This document shows positions 27,672 to 38,106 of a stretch of 61,510 nt of DNA, one piece after another. The notes below the pieces were generated by a model, which was given only the letters and a program-made list of their open reading frames with translations, did not search any database and was not told the DNA's origin. The DNA comes from Dechloromonas sp. Lineage in GTDB: Bacteria; Pseudomonadota; Gammaproteobacteria; Burkholderiales; Rhodocyclaceae. The stretch is from NCBI GenBank assembly GCA_017302355.1, contig JAFLDQ010000003.1:1-61510 (forward strand). Direction: 5' to 3'. Position 1 is the first letter of the stretch; every line of letters starts with the position of its first letter. A program made the translations under genes and the position numbers.

Positions 27672-29249
27672 TTGCAGAATTTCGATGTCCTGATCATCGG
27701 CAGCGGCCTCGCCGGACAATCCGCCGCGCTTCGCCTGGCGGAGCATTGCCGGGTGGCGCTTGTCAGCAAGCGCAGTCTCGAGGATTCGGCTTCGGGCTGG
27801 GCGCAGGGCGGCATTGCCGCCGTTCTCGACAGCAAGGACTCGATCGAGGCCCATATCCACGACACCCTGGTCGCCGGCGCCTGGCTCAATGACGAGAAGG
27901 TGACACGATTCGTCGTCGAAAACGGGCGCCGCGCGATCGAATGGTTGATCGCCCAGGGCGTCCCCTTCACCCAGGATGATTCCGGATACCACCTGACGCG
28001 CGAAGGCGGACACAGCGCACGCCGGGTCATCCACGTCGCCGATGCGACGGGGTCGGCGGTTCAGGAAGCCCTGACCCGGCAGGTGCGCGCCGCCCGCAAC
28101 ATCACGGTTCTTGAAAACCATATCGCCATCGACCTGATCACCGGCGCCAAGCTGGCTACCGGCGAGAACCGCTGTTACGGCGCCCACGTGCTCGACAGTC
28201 GAACCGGCGACGTCGTCACCATCGGCGCTCCCAACACCCTGATCGCGACGGGGGGCGCCGGCAAGGTCTATCTGTACACGACGAACCCCGACACGTCCAC
28301 CGGCGATGGAGTGGCAATGGCCTGGCGGGCCGGCTGCCGGGTCGCCAACATGGAATTCATCCAGTTTCACCCGACCTGCCTGTATCACCCGCAGGCCAAG
28401 TCCTTCCTGATTTCCGAGGCGGTGCGCGGCGAAGGCGGGCTGCTCCGGCTACCCGATGGCACCCGCTTCATGCTGATGCATGACAAGCGCGCCGAACTCG
28501 CGCCGCGTGACATCGTCGCCCGCGCCATCGACTTCGAGATGAAGAAGCGCGGCCTGGACTGCGTCTATCTGGACATCACCCACAAGGGCGAGGAATTCAT
28601 CCGGGCACATTTCCCGAACATCCATGCCCGTTGCCTCGAACTGGGCATCGACATCGCCAGCGAGCCGATTCCCGTGGTGCCCGCGGCCCACTATACCTGT
28701 GGCGGCGTCATCAGCGACCTGCGCGGGCGAACGGACGTCAAGGGCCTATATGTCGCCGGCGAAGCCTCATGCACGGGGCTTCATGGCGCCAATCGACTGG
28801 CCTCGAACTCGCTGCTCGAATGTCTGGTCTTTGCCGAAGCCGCGGTCAACGATATCCTGGGCCGCAAAACCGGCCGGCCTCCGCGCTTGCCGCAATGGGA
28901 TGAAAGCCGCGTCACCAATGCCGACGAGGAGGTGGTCATTTCCCATAACTGGGACGAATTGCGTCGCTTCATGTGGGACTACGTCGGCATCGTCCGCACC
29001 ACGAAGCGGCTCAAGCGGGCGCAGAACCGCATCCGTTTGCTGAAGTGGGAAATCGAGGAGTTCTACGCCAATTTCCGGGTCAGTCATGACCTGATCGAAC
29101 TGCGCAATCTGGTCGTCACCGCCGACCTGATCATCCGGTGCGCCATGCGGCGCAAGGAAAGCCGCGGACTGCACTTTTCCCGTGACTATCCGGAGACGCT
29201 GCCGAACGCGAAGGGCACGATTCTCAGGAATCGTCTGAGCCGTCGCTGA
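27672..29249 (+). CDS. nadB: L-aspartate oxidase
   Basis: This flavoprotein of about 525 residues oxidises L-aspartate to iminoaspartate, the first step of NAD synthesis. It has the FAD-binding [17 protein letters not shown] start, [54 protein letters not shown] and [20 protein letters not shown] place the start at TTG 27672 ([12 protein letters not shown]); an ATG at 27585 is in frame but adds 29 residues unlike the family. Its 3' end overlaps the convergent ygfX gene by 26 nt. Confidence 0.93.
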   Translation: MQNFDVLIIGSGLAGQSAALRLAEHCRVALVSKRSLEDSASGWAQGGIAAVLDSKDSIEAHIHDTLVAGAWLNDEKVTRFVVENGRRAIEWLIAQGVPFTQDDSGYHLTREGGHSARRVIHVADATGSAVQEALTRQVRAARNITVLENHIAIDLITGAKLATGENRCYGAHVLDSRTGDVVTIGAPNTLIATGGAGKVYLYTTNPDTSTGDGVAMAWRAGCRVANMEFIQFHPTCLYHPQAKSFLISEAVRGEGGLLRLPDGTRFMLMHDKRAELAPRDIVARAIDFEMKKRGLDCVYLDITHKGEEFIRAHFPNIHARCLELGIDIASEPIPVVPAAHYTCGGVISDLRGRTDVKGLYVAGEASCTGLHGANRLASNSLLECLVFAEAAVNDILGRKTGRPPRLPQWDESRVTNADEEVVISHNWDELRRFMWDYVGIVRTTKRLKRAQNRIRLLKWEIEEFYANFRVSHDLIELRNLVVTADLIIRCAMRRKESRGLHFSRDYPETLPNAKGTILRNRLSRR

Positions 29250-29658
29250 CGGAAGCGCGCCAGCGCAGCCAGACCCGCAGGCGTCGGAAATCCTCTGGCG
29301 CCACGCAATCCGGAGCGACGACGATCAGCCATATGCCTTGCGCATGAGCCAGACGCATGACCGTCAGCCAGGGATGCGCTGTTGCGCCGGGCAGCAGGCG
29401 AACCGGAGAGAACTCGGACGCGCCGATGGCCAGACCGCTGAGGCTGCCGTCTTCGTCGATGCGCAGGGTCTCGATTCGCGGCCGCAAGCCTCGTGCCGCA
29501 GCGAATGCGGCGAGCACGAGCGCGACTGCAACCAGCCAGGAAGCGACTGGCGGCCAGGCGACCCGTTCAATGGCAATCAGGCCGATGGCGGTCGAAACCA
29601 GCAGGACGCCGCCGATCAGGCGCGAGCGGCGCAGTCCGACCGTGATCGGAAAGCGCAC
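29224..29658 (-). CDS. YgfX/CptA-like membrane protein
   Basis: This 144-residue protein has two adjacent membrane helices (about 15-30 and 35-55), then a soluble domain with [11 protein letters not shown] and [19 protein letters not shown], and ends [11 protein letters not shown]. This is the YgfX architecture. YgfX genes lie next to nadB or sdhE in many proteobacteria; in E. coli the protein was described as a toxin-like inhibitor of cytoskeletal proteins, which need not hold here. Convergent overlap with nadB. Confidence 0.75.
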   Translation of the reverse strand: MRFPITVGLRRSRLIGGVLLVSTAIGLIAIERVAWPPVASWLVAVALVLAAFAAARGLRPRIETLRIDEDGSLSGLAIGASEFSPVRLLPGATAHPWLTVMRLAHAQGIWLIVVAPDCVAPEDFRRLRVWLRWRASVSDGSDDS

Positions 29659-29692
29659 CGTTCCCTGCCGTCGGTCGCTCTTTCAGGCCAGA

Positions 29693-30934
29693 TCAGACGC
29701 GTTTGAACGCGACGGTGCCGTTGGTGCCGCCAAATCCGAAGGAGTTCGAGAGCGCGGCGTCGATTCGCATCGGACGCGCCTGATTCGCGCAATAGTCGAG
29801 GTCGCAGCGCTCGTCCTGGTTGAAGATGTTGATGGTCGGCGGCGAAATCTGATTGTAGATCGCCAGCGTGGTGAAGATCGCTTCGATCCCGCCGGCTGCG
29901 CCAAGCAGGTGGCCGGTCATCGACTTGGTGGAATTGACCACGACATCTTTCGCGCAGTCGCCGAAAGCGCTCCTGACCGCCATCGTTTCCGCGACGTCGC
30001 CGAGCGGCGTCGAGGTGCCGTGGGCATTGACATACTGGATGTCGGAAGGAGCCAGTCCGGCATTCTTCATCGCCGCCAGCATGCAGCGGCGGGCGCCGTC
30101 GCCGTTCTCGGCCGGTTGCGTCATGTGATAGGCATCGGCGCTCATGCCGTAACCGGCAACTTCGGCGTAGATCCTTGCCCCCCGGGCCCTGGCGTGCTCG
30201 TACTCTTCGAGCACCATGCAGCCGGCGCCTTCACCGAGAACGAAGCCGTCGCGGTCCCTGTCCCAAGGCCGGCTGGCGGTCGCCGGGTCGTCGTTGCGGG
30301 TGGACAACGCGCGGGCGGCACAGAACCCCCCCAGCCCAAGCGGCGAGACGGTCGATTCCGCACCTCCGGCGACCATGATGTCGGCGTCGCCGTACTCGAT
30401 GATGCGTGCGGCCTCGCCCACCGAATGGGTTCCGGTCGAGCAGGCCGTCACCAGCGAGATGTTCGGACCCTTGAAGCCGTACATGATCGACAGGTTGCCG
30501 GAAATCATGTTGATGATCGAGCCGGGAACGAAGAATGGCGACACCTTGCGGACGCCGCCGCCATTGTATTCGTCCTTGGTCACCTCGATCAGCGGCAGGC
30601 CGCCGATGCCTGAGCCGATCGCCACCCCCACGCGCTCGCGGTCGGCAACATTTTCCTTGTCCAAGCCGGCATCACGCACCGCCTGAATTCCCGCCGCCAT
30701 GCCGAAATGGATGAAGGTGTCCATGCGGCGCGCGTCCTTGGACGAAATGTAGGCGGTAACGTCAAAGCCCCTGACTTCGCCGGCAATGTGCACCGGAAAG
30801 GTGGACGTGTCGAACTTGCTCACCCGGACGATGCCGGAGCGGCCGGCAACGATGTTCCGCCAACCTTCCTCGACGGTATTTCCGACCGGACTAACCAGAC
30901 CCAGACCAGTGATTACGACTCTGCGACGTGTCAA
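29693..30934 (-). CDS. fabF: 3-oxoacyl-[ACP] synthase II
   Basis: This 413-residue condensing enzyme elongates acyl-ACP. The active-site Cys is in VTACSTGTHS, and the two His are in NAHGTSTPLGD and SMTGHLLGAAG; the end is FGFGGTNGTVAFKRV. I choose TTG 30934 because GGAG lies 6 nt upstream and the protein then begins LTRRRVVITGLG at the family position; a TTG nine codons further upstream has no such support. It is the last gene of the fab cluster, separated from acpP by a hairpin. Confidence 0.95.
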   Translation of the reverse strand: MTRRRVVITGLGLVSPVGNTVEEGWRNIVAGRSGIVRVSKFDTSTFPVHIAGEVRGFDVTAYISSKDARRMDTFIHFGMAAGIQAVRDAGLDKENVADRERVGVAIGSGIGGLPLIEVTKDEYNGGGVRKVSPFFVPGSIINMISGNLSIMYGFKGPNISLVTACSTGTHSVGEAARIIEYGDADIMVAGGAESTVSPLGLGGFCAARALSTRNDDPATASRPWDRDRDGFVLGEGAGCMVLEEYEHARARGARIYAEVAGYGMSADAYHMTQPAENGDGARRCMLAAMKNAGLAPSDIQYVNAHGTSTPLGDVAETMAVRSAFGDCAKDVVVNSTKSMTGHLLGAAGGIEAIFTTLAIYNQISPPTINIFNQDERCDLDYCANQARPMRIDAALSNSFGFGGTNGTVAFKRV

Positions 30935-30959
30935 AGTGAACTCCGAATGCAAACGCGCC

Positions 30960-30983
30960 AAGGCCGGCCATCGGGCCGGCCTT
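30960..30983 (-). terminator. GC-rich hairpin between acpP and fabF
   Basis: A perfect 10-bp stem AAGGCCGGCC / GGCCGGCCTT with a 4-nt loop lies between the two genes. On the minus strand it is not followed by a T run, so it is more likely an attenuator or an mRNA-stabilising hairpin than a full terminator. It would let acpP be expressed above fabF. Confidence 0.5.
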
Positions 30984-31006
30984 GTCGCTTGATCAGACGA
31001 TAGGAA

Positions 31007-31243
31007 TCAGGCCTTGTTGGCCAGGATGTAGTCGACCGCCTGCTGGACCGTGGTGATCTTCTCCGCCTGTTCGTCAGGAATCTCACACTCGAATTCCTCT
31101 TCGAGAGCCATGACAAGTTCGACGGTGTCCAGCGAATCCGCCCCGAGATCGTCGACGAAAGAGGACTCGTTCTTGATGTCCGCTTCATTGACGCCCAACT
31201 GTTCGGCGACAATTTTCTTGACGCGCTCTACGATGTTATCCAT
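31007..31243 (-). CDS. acpP: Acyl carrier protein
   Basis: This 78-residue acidic helical protein carries growing acyl chains on a phosphopantetheine attached to the Ser of [20 protein letters not shown] (Ser about 37). The acpS in this window would modify it. It sits between fabG and fabF, the standard position. Confidence 0.98.
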   Translation of the reverse strand: MDNIVERVKKIVAEQLGVNEADIKNESSFVDDLGADSLDTVELVMALEEEFECEIPDEQAEKITTVQQAVDYILANKA

Positions 31244-31316
31244 TAGAAAAACTCCTTCCCCTAGGGGGTGCGTAAAAAAACGTGGCTAGTTTATCAAAAG
31301 CCGGGGCTTCGGGAAA

Positions 31317-32057
31317 TCAATCCATGAACATGCCGCCATTCACATGCACGGTCGTGCCCGTGACATAGGCGGCAGCCGGTGAGACAAGAAAGCCGACGGC
31401 GCCGGCGACGTCTTCCGGAGTGCCGGCGCGACCGAGCGGAATCGCGGCCAGCATGGCCTCCTTCTGCTCGTCGGTCAAGGCGTGCGTCATGTCGGTAGCG
31501 ACAAAGCCCGGCGCCACGCAGTTGACCGTGATGTTGCGGCTGCCCAGTTCCCGCGCCAGCGATCGCGTGAGACCGGCAACCCCGGCCTTCGCCGCGCAGT
31601 AGTTGGCCTGGCCCGGATTGCCGGAATAGCCGACAACCGAGGTTATATTGACCACGCGGCCGAAGCGCGCCTTCATCATTCCGCGCATGACGCCGCGCGT
31701 GAGACGGAAGACCGCCCTGAGATTGGTGTCGATGACGGCGTCCCACTCGTCGTCCGCCATGCGCATCGCCAGATTGTCGCGGGTGATCCCGGCATTGTTG
31801 ACGAGGATGGTGATGGGGCCGAATTCCTTCGCGACATCTGCCAGGACGGCATCGGTCCGGCTGTTGTCGGTGACGTCGAGCATGATCCCCTTGCCCTTGA
31901 CGCCGGCTTCGGCGAGACACGCGGATATCCTGCCGGCCCCGTCTTCACTGGTCGCCGTGCCGATCACGGTCGCGCCCTGCCTGCCGAGCTCCAGCACGAT
32001 GGCCCGGCCGATGCCGCGGGTGGCGCCGGTAACGAAGGCGATCCTGTCGTTCAGCAT
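31317..32057 (-). CDS. fabG: 3-oxoacyl-[ACP] reductase
   Basis: This 246-residue short-chain dehydrogenase reduces 3-oxoacyl-ACP using NADPH. It has TGATRGIGRAIVLELG at the cofactor site, NNAGITRDNLAMRM, VVNITSVVGYSG and the YxxxK pair in NYCAAKAGV. It lies 3 nt after the fabD stop. Confidence 0.97.
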   Translation of the reverse strand: MLNDRIAFVTGATRGIGRAIVLELGRQGATVIGTATSEDGAGRISACLAEAGVKGKGIMLDVTDNSRTDAVLADVAKEFGPITILVNNAGITRDNLAMRMADDEWDAVIDTNLRAVFRLTRGVMRGMMKARFGRVVNITSVVGYSGNPGQANYCAAKAGVAGLTRSLARELGSRNITVNCVAPGFVATDMTHALTDEQKEAMLAAIPLGRAGTPEDVAGAVGFLVSPAAAYVTGTTVHVNGGMFMD

Positions 32058-32060
32058 GAT

Positions 32061-32987
32061 TTACTCCAGACCCAGGCTGGCATTGATGGCGGCGGCATCC
32101 GCCAGCGCCACACCGCCGACCCCATCGGCGCAGCGCTTGGTCAGGCCGGCCAGAACCTTGCCCGGACCGCACTCGGCCACGGTCGACACGCCCATGGCAG
32201 CCATTTTCTGGATGGTCTCGACCCAGCGTACCGGGTGGTAAGCCTGGCGCACCAGCGCATCCTTGATGCGCGCCGGTTCGCTCTCGATGGCCACATCGAC
32301 ATTGTTGATCACCGGAACGGCGGGTGTCCGGAAATCCAGTTCGGCCAGACGCGCCGCCAGTTTGTCGGCGGCGGGACGGATCAGCGACGAATGGAACGGC
32401 GCGGAGACCGGCAGCGCCTTGGCCATCCTGGCGCCACGCGCCTTGCAGGTTTCCATGGCGCGCTCGACAGCCGCCTTGTGGCCGGCGATGACCGTCTGGC
32501 CGTTGGCATTGAAATTGACCGGCTCGACCACCTCGCCCTGGGCGGCCTCGGCGCAGGCGGCGGCGACGCCCGCATCATCGAGGCCAAGGATGGCCGCCAT
32601 GGCGCCTGCGCCGAAGGGAACGGCTTCCTGCATGGCAGCCGCGCGCAGGCCAACGAGCGGCACGGCATCCTTGAGTTCGATGACGCCGGCGGCAACCAGC
32701 GCAGAATACTCGCCGAGACTGTGGCCGGCGACGACAGCGGGCATCCGGCCGCCCCTCTCGCGCCAGAGCCGCCAGGCAGCGATGCCGGCGGTCAGCATCA
32801 CCGGCTGCGTATTCACCGTCCGGGCGAGGACTTCCGCCGGGCCATCGGCGACCATCGTCCACAAGTCGTCGCCGAGGGCGCCGGAAGCCTCGTCGAAGGT
32901 TGCACGCACCACGGCGGCATCGCCGTAGGCTGCCATCATGCCAACGCTCTGTGAGCCCTGGCCTGGAAATACGATAGCGAAAGACAT
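32061..32987 (-). CDS. fabD: Malonyl-CoA-ACP transacylase
   Basis: This 308-residue enzyme loads malonyl groups on ACP. It starts MSFAIVFPGQGSQSVGMM, has the nucleophile Ser in VVAGHSLGEYSALVAAG and the catalytic His in SAPFHSSLIRPAAD. It lies in fabH-fabD-fabG order with short spacing. Confidence 0.97.
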   Translation of the reverse strand: MSFAIVFPGQGSQSVGMMAAYGDAAVVRATFDEASGALGDDLWTMVADGPAEVLARTVNTQPVMLTAGIAAWRLWRERGGRMPAVVAGHSLGEYSALVAAGVIELKDAVPLVGLRAAAMQEAVPFGAGAMAAILGLDDAGVAAACAEAAQGEVVEPVNFNANGQTVIAGHKAAVERAMETCKARGARMAKALPVSAPFHSSLIRPAADKLAARLAELDFRTPAVPVINNVDVAIESEPARIKDALVRQAYHPVRWVETIQKMAAMGVSTVAECGPGKVLAGLTKRCADGVGGVALADAAAINASLGLE

Positions 32988-33005
32988 CTGATTCCCTCTC
33001 CCCGA

Positions 33006-33968
33006 TCAGAATTCGAGCAGCGCCGCGCCCCAGGTAAAGCCGCCGCCCACACCTTCCAGCAACACCCGCTGACCCTTGCGGATGCGTCCGTCACGGACGG
33101 CTTCGTCAAGCGCCAGCGGCACCGAAGCAGCGGACGTATTGCCGTGCCGATCGACGGTGAAGATCACGTTGTCGCGGTCAACGCCGAGTTTCCTTGCGGT
33201 CGCTTCCATGATACGGATATTGGCCTGATGCGGAATCAGCCAGTCAACCGCGCAGGCCTGGGTGCCCGCATCCAGACAAACCTCCTCGGCGACCTCGGCC
33301 AGCACCCGCACGGCGAACTTGAAGACCGCCTGACCATCCATGCGCAGGAACGGATCGCCGATGACCTGGCCTCCGCACACCTGCCCCGGAACGTTCAGGA
33401 TGCCATTCTGGCTGCCGTCGGCATGCATCGCCGTCGCCAGTATCCCCGGCTCTTCGGCAGCCTCGAGGACCACCGCGCCCGCCCCGTCGCCGAACAGGAC
33501 GCAGGTGCCACGATCGTTCCAGTCGAGAATCCGCGAAAAGACCTCGGCTCCGATGACCAGCGCCTTGCGGTGGCTACCGGAGCGTATGAACTTCTCGGCA
33601 ATCCCCAAGGCGTAGACAAAGCCACTACAGACGGCCTGGACGTCGAACGCGGCAGCGCCCTTGCTGCTGCCCAGCCTGCCCTGGATGAGGCAGGCGGTAC
33701 TGGGAAAGATGAAGTCCGGAGTCGAGGTCGCAACGATGATCAGGTCGATCTCGCCTGCCGCAACACCGGCCATCTCCAGCGCCTGCTGCGCGGCGACCAG
33801 ACCCAGATCGCTGGACGTCGTGCCCGGCGCCGCCAGGAACCGGCTGCGAATGCCGGTACGCGAAACGATCCACTCGTCATTGGTGTCGATGCCACTCGCC
33901 GCCAGGTCGTCATTGCTGACTGGCTTGCCGGGAAGGCAACTGCCAGTACCGGTCACGCGTGCATACAT
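33006..33968 (-). CDS. fabH: 3-oxoacyl-[ACP] synthase III
   Basis: This 320-residue enzyme starts fatty acid synthesis by condensing acetyl-CoA with malonyl-ACP. It has the active Cys in [13 protein letters not shown], His in [14 protein letters not shown], Asn in [15 protein letters not shown], and ends [13 protein letters not shown]. Its ATG is directly adjacent to the plsX stop. Confidence 0.97.
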   Translation of the reverse strand: MYARVTGTGSCLPGKPVSNDDLAASGIDTNDEWIVSRTGIRSRFLAAPGTTSSDLGLVAAQQALEMAGVAAGEIDLIIVATSTPDFIFPSTACLIQGRLGSSKGAAAFDVQAVCSGFVYALGIAEKFIRSGSHRKALVIGAEVFSRILDWNDRGTCVLFGDGAGAVVLEAAEEPGILATAMHADGSQNGILNVPGQVCGGQVIGDPFLRMDGQAVFKFAVRVLAEVAEEVCLDAGTQACAVDWLIPHQANIRIMEATARKLGVDRDNVIFTVDRHGNTSAASVPLALDEAVRDGRIRKGQRVLLEGVGGGFTWGAALLEF

Positions 33969-35000
33969 TCAGGCGCCCTCCCCGGCTTTGGCAACTTGCG
34001 CATCAGCCACTGCCCCGATGCGTGCGGCGATCCGCTCGAGAACACGATTCTCGACCGCGTCGAAGGCGCGGCCGATGGCGTAGCCAAAGGCAAACGCGTC
34101 GGCCGATCCGTGGCTCTTGACGGAAATGCCGCGCAGGCCCAGCAGGATGGCCCCGTTGTAGCGGCGATGGTCGAAGCGTTGCTTGAAATTGTTGAGGACA
34201 GACATCGCAATGACGGCCGCCAGCTTCGTCAGCCAGTTGCGCTTGAACTCGCCGCGCAGCGAGGAGCCCAGCATCTGCGCCAGTCCCTCCGACGCCTTCA
34301 GGGCGACATTGCCGACGAAACCGTCACAGACGACGACATCGGCATCGCCCTTGTAGATTCCGTCGCCCTCGACGTTGCCGATGAAATTGAGATCGGACGC
34401 GCGGAGAAGTTCGGCGGCGGCCTTGACCGCTTCGTTGCCCTTGATCTCTTCCTCGCCGATGTTGAGGATGCCGACGGTCGGGCAATCGCTGTGCTCCAAC
34501 GCGGCGACGAGCATGGCGCCCATGATGCCGAACTGGAGCAGATGTTCCGGTCCGCAGTCGACATTGGCGCCAAGATCGAGCATGTGGGTATGCCCTTTGG
34601 CGGTCGGCACGGCCGCACAGATCGCCGGTCGCTCGATTCCCGGCATCATCTTCATGACAAACCTCGAAATCGCCATCAGCGCGCCGGTATTGCCGGCCGA
34701 AACGCAGGCATCCGCCTCGCCGTTCTTGACGAGGTTTACCGCCACCCGCATCGACGAATCCTTCTTGTTGCGCAAGGCAAGGGAAGGCGATTCGTGCATC
34801 TCCACCACTTCCGAAGCATGGACGACGCGCAGCCGGGAACTTGCGGCCCACTTCCCCAGCAGCGGCTGCAGCGACTCCTCGCGGCCGACGAGGATCAGGC
34901 TGGCGGCCGGATGGGCTTCGAGAAAACGCAGGGACGCCGGCACCGTCACCGACGGTCCGTGGTCTCCTCCCATGCAATCGATGGCGATGCGGGCTGTCAT
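33969..35000 (-). CDS. plsX: Phosphate acyltransferase PlsX
   Basis: This 343-residue enzyme makes acyl-phosphate from acyl-ACP for phospholipid synthesis. It begins [20 protein letters not shown] and contains [34 protein letters not shown] and [18 protein letters not shown] choose ATG 35000 rather than the longer frame to 35042. rpmF lies 49 nt upstream. Confidence 0.96.
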   Translation of the reverse strand: MTARIAIDCMGGDHGPSVTVPASLRFLEAHPAASLILVGREESLQPLLGKWAASSRLRVVHASEVVEMHESPSLALRNKKDSSMRVAVNLVKNGEADACVSAGNTGALMAISRFVMKMMPGIERPAICAAVPTAKGHTHMLDLGANVDCGPEHLLQFGIMGAMLVAALEHSDCPTVGILNIGEEEIKGNEAVKAAAELLRASDLNFIGNVEGDGIYKGDADVVVCDGFVGNVALKASEGLAQMLGSSLRGEFKRNWLTKLAAVIAMSVLNNFKQRFDHRRYNGAILLGLRGISVKSHGSADAFAFGYAIGRAFDAVENRVLERIAARIGAVADAQVAKAGEGA

Positions 35001-35049
35001 GGCAAAAGGCAGGCGACCCGGGACGAACCGCCTGCCCTTCATTCAACGA

Positions 35050-35229
35050 TCACTCGCCCTTGGCCTTGAGCACCTTCCTGCCGCGATAAACGCCATTCGG
35101 CGATACATGGTGGCGCAGATGCACTTCGCCGGTGGTCGGCTCGACGGCCAGCGGCGGATTGGACAGGAAGTCGTGAGCGCGATGCATGCCACGCTTGGAA
35201 GGGGATTTCTTGTTCTGTTGAACAGCCAT
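35050..35229 (-). CDS. rpmF: 50S ribosomal protein L32
   Basis: This 59-residue protein begins [20 protein letters not shown] and ends with [14 protein letters not shown], the L32 pattern. It lacks the paired cysteines seen in zinc-binding L32 forms. It lies between yceD and plsX, its normal place. Confidence 0.97.
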   Translation of the reverse strand: MAVQQNKKSPSKRGMHRAHDFLSNPPLAVEPTTGEVHLRHHVSPNGVYRGRKVLKAKGE

Positions 35230-35247
35230 GTCAGTACTCCAAAAAAA

Positions 35248-35793
35248 TCAGTTCGGCTTGCCTCGGAGGCCGGCCAGCCGGGCGAACGGATGAACCCGCT
35301 CGCCGGCATCGGCCGCGCCCGGCAAACCACATCTTTCATGCCTTGGCGCAACCGGCACGACCAGGAGGATTTCGTCCTCCACCAACTCGGTCACATCCAG
35401 TCCGCCCGCCACCGGCAGGAAATCGCGCGTGTCGTCTTCCAGCTCGTCCTGCGACATCTCGGCGTCCTCTGCAAGAAGTTCCAGAAGATTGTCGACATGG
35501 AGATCGAAGGGAATGGCTTCCAGGCAACGCTGACAGGCCAGCGGGAGCGATCCCGAAACCGTCACGTGCAGCAGCGCCTCGCCGCGCTCTCCCGCCAGCC
35601 CCCCGATGTGGAAGCTCACCTCTCCAGCAATCTCCGCCAGCAGGTCATGCAGGCGATCAAGGCTCGAAAGTTCCAGCGTTCCTTCAAGGACGCGGCCTTC
35701 CCGGGAAAACGCGAATGCGTCGGAAATCCTTTTCAATCTCAGGCTGTTGCGACTCAAACCGGCAATGATATTATTTCTCGCCCGCCAAGTCAA
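35248..35793 (-). CDS. yceD: YceD/DUF177 family protein
   Basis: This 181-residue protein carries VSGSLPLACQRCLEAIPFDL in the middle and an acidic stretch AEDAEMSQDELEDD, as in the YceD family, whose members precede rpmF and are linked to 23S rRNA accumulation. The precise start is uncertain: ATG 35793 reaches into the divergent intergenic region and a later start near MTWRARNN or just after it is possible. It heads the yceD-rpmF-plsX-fab operon. Confidence 0.85.
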   Translation of the reverse strand: MTWRARNNIIAGLSRNSLRLKRISDAFAFSREGRVLEGTLELSSLDRLHDLLAEIAGEVSFHIGGLAGERGEALLHVTVSGSLPLACQRCLEAIPFDLHVDNLLELLAEDAEMSQDELEDDTRDFLPVAGGLDVTELVEDEILLVVPVAPRHERCGLPGAADAGERVHPFARLAGLRGKPN

Positions 35794-35848
35794 AACCTAA
35801 GTGCTACTTCAAGAAAAAGGGGCAACCCCTTGTTGTATTGGAACTTTC

Positions 35849-36430
35849 ATGTCACAAACCCTGATCCTCGCGTCGACGTCCCGGTATCGCCGTGAATTGC
35901 TGGCCCGTCTCGGCTTGCCGTTCGAAGTCGCCAGCCCGCAGACCGACGAGTCTCGTCTGCCCGGCGAGAGCCCTCAGGGAATGGCGTTACGTCTCTCCGA
36001 AGCCAAGGCGCGTGCGGTCGCCGGCGCCCATCCGGACGCCCTGATCATCGGCAGTGACCAGGTGGCCACGGTCGACGGCCTGATCTACGGCAAGCCGGGC
36101 AGCCACGAACGCGCGGTCGAGCAATTGCGCGCCCTCTCCGGAAAGACGGTCGATTTCCATACCGGGCTCTGCCTCTACAACGCGCGCACCGGCTGCGCCG
36201 AGGCATGCGGGGTGTCAACCCTGGTCACATTCCGCGACCTGACGAATGAAGAGATCGAGCGCTACCTGCGCCGCGAGCCGGCCTACGATTGCGCCGGATC
36301 CGCCCGGTCGGAAGGTCTCGGCATCGCGCTTCTGAGCCGTATCGCCGGCGACGATCCGAATGCGCTGATCGGTCTGCCGCTGATCGCCCTCTGCATCCTG
36401 CTGCGAAAACAGGGCGTGACGCTTCCCTGA
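35849..36430 (+). CDS. Maf-family nucleotide pyrophosphatase (YceF type)
   Basis: This 193-residue protein ([22 protein letters not shown]) has the Maf blocks [35 protein letters not shown] and [13 protein letters not shown]. The conserved DQVA and the residues around it fit the YceF subfamily, which hydrolyses 7-methyl-GTP. I start at ATG 35849 because earlier in-frame residues do not fit. The next gene begins in its stop codon (TGATG). Confidence 0.9.
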   Translation: MSQTLILASTSRYRRELLARLGLPFEVASPQTDESRLPGESPQGMALRLSEAKARAVAGAHPDALIIGSDQVATVDGLIYGKPGSHERAVEQLRALSGKTVDFHTGLCLYNARTGCAEACGVSTLVTFRDLTNEEIERYLRREPAYDCAGSARSEGLGIALLSRIAGDDPNALIGLPLIALCILLRKQGVTLP

Positions 36431-37137
36431 TGGCCGGGACGCTCTATCTGATACCCGTACCACTGGGCCCGACAGCGCCCGAGGAGTCGCTGCCGGCGAG
36501 CGTGCTGTCCACCGTTCGGCCCCTCGCCCACTTCATCGTCGAGCAGCCGAAAAGCGCCCGGGCCTTCCTGAAGGCGATCGCCACCGACGTGCCGCTGCAG
36601 GAATTGCAGCTTGCCGAGCTCAACGAGCATACCCCGCCGGAGGCTCTGGAGCGCCTTCTGCTACCCTTGCGCGCCGGTCATGACGTGGGTCTCCTCGCGG
36701 AAGCGGGCTGCCCGGCCGTCGCCGATCCCGGCGCCAACCTGGTCGCTCTCGCCCAACGGGAAGACATCCGCGTCGTCCCGCTGATCGGCCCCTCCTCGCT
36801 GCTGCTGGCGCTGATGGCATCCGGCCTGAACGGACAGCGTTTTGCCTTCCACGGCTATCTTCCGGCCAAGGAAAGCGAGCGGACGAGAGCCTTGCGCGAC
36901 CTCGAGAGCGAATCGCGAAAGCGGCGGCAAACGCAGATCTGGATCGAAACGCCCTACCGGAACCGACAGTTGTTCACAACCGCCCTGGAGGTCTGCGATC
37001 CGGGAACCCGCCTCACCCTGGCAACCGACCTGACGCTGTCCGGTGAATCGATCGTGACACGGACGATCCGGGAGTGGAAGGAGCAGGCACCGCCGGCGAT
37101 CGAGCGGCGTCCGACGGTATTCCTGCTGCTGGCGTGA
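36430..37137 (+). CDS. RsmI-like SAM-dependent methyltransferase (tetrapyrrole methylase fold)
   Basis: This 235-residue protein begins [20 protein letters not shown] and has DVGLLAEAGCPAVADPGANLV and VVPLIGPSSLLLALMASG, the motifs of the RsmI fold. It is shorter than RsmI and has VPLG where RsmI has TPLGN, so it is more likely the paralogous family found beside maf in betaproteobacteria. The target is unknown. It overlaps maf by 1 nt and is convergent with sppA. Confidence 0.75.
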   Translation: MAGTLYLIPVPLGPTAPEESLPASVLSTVRPLAHFIVEQPKSARAFLKAIATDVPLQELQLAELNEHTPPEALERLLLPLRAGHDVGLLAEAGCPAVADPGANLVALAQREDIRVVPLIGPSSLLLALMASGLNGQRFAFHGYLPAKESERTRALRDLESESRKRRQTQIWIETPYRNRQLFTTALEVCDPGTRLTLATDLTLSGESIVTRTIREWKEQAPPAIERRPTVFLLLA

Positions 37138-37143
37138 GCAGTT

Positions 37144-38106
37144 TCAGCGCAGGCTGACGCCAGCCATGCCTTCGGAAAACCCCTTCCACAGGCTGTTGAC
37201 CGCGCCCGTTCCAAGGCGCCGGGCAAAGCGCTCGGCAATATTGTCCCTGACCGAATAATCGAGCACCTTCTCGGCCTTGATCACGTCGCGCGCCACGGAA
37301 TCGACACTGCCGAAGTCATCGGCCAGACCCAGCTTGACGCTCTGGTCACCGGTCCACATCAGCCCCGAGAACATTTCCGGGGTTTCCTTGAGACGCGCGC
37401 CGCGGCCGGCCTTGACCACGTCGATGAACTGCTGGTGGATGTCGTCGAGCATGAGCTGTGCGTGCGCCGTCTGATTCGGATTCGGCGGCGAGAACGGGTC
37501 AAGAAACCCCTTGTTGTTCCCGGCCGTCAACAGGCGCCGGTCGACGCCGAACTTGTCCATCGTCCCGGTGAAGCCGAAGCCGTCCATCAGGACACCGATG
37601 GATCCGACGATACTGGCCTTGTTGACGTAGATCTTGTCGGCGGCGACAGCCACAAAGTAGCCGCCGGAGGCGCAGATGTCCTCGACCACCGCGTAGAGCG
37701 GCTTCTCGGGGTGTTTCGTGCGCAACCGGCGAATCTCGTCATTGATGATTCCGGCCTGAACGGGGCTGCCACCCGGACTGTTGATGCGCAGGATCACCCC
37801 GGCCACGTTCTTTTCCTTGAACGCGCTTTGCAGCGATTCGATCATCTTCTCGGCATTGGACACGCCTTTCGTCTCGATGATGCCGGTCACGTCGATCAAC
37901 GCCGTATGGCGTTCCTGATGCGATGCCTCGGTGCCCCAGTCGACCAGCGCGACGAGAACGAGAGCAAGATACCCGAAACCGAGGAACTTGAAGAAGATTC
38001 CCCAGCGCCGCCGGTTCTTCTGCTCTTCGAGTGTCAGGAACAGCAGCTTCTCGAGCGTCTTCCGCTCCCAGTCCGGGGAATTGTTGGGAACTTGGGGGTT
38101 ATCCAT
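37144..38106 (-). CDS. sppA: Signal peptide peptidase SppA-like S49 protease
   Basis: This 320-residue membrane-anchored protease has one N-terminal helix (about 36-60, WGIFFKFLGFGYLALVLVAL), then RINSPGGSPVQAG and the nucleophile block EDICASGGYFVAVAADKIY. Such short forms are self-compartmentalising proteases with a Ser-Lys dyad. I start at MDNPQVPNNSPDW (ATG 38106); the longer frame adds unrelated residues. The Rieske gene overlaps its 5' end by 8 nt. Confidence 0.92.
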   Translation of the reverse strand: MDNPQVPNNSPDWERKTLEKLLFLTLEEQKNRRRWGIFFKFLGFGYLALVLVALVDWGTEASHQERHTALIDVTGIIETKGVSNAEKMIESLQSAFKEKNVAGVILRINSPGGSPVQAGIINDEIRRLRTKHPEKPLYAVVEDICASGGYFVAVAADKIYVNKASIVGSIGVLMDGFGFTGTMDKFGVDRRLLTAGNNKGFLDPFSPPNPNQTAHAQLMLDDIHQQFIDVVKAGRGARLKETPEMFSGLMWTGDQSVKLGLADDFGSVDSVARDVIKAEKVLDYSVRDNIAERFARRLGTGAVNSLWKGFSEGMAGVSLR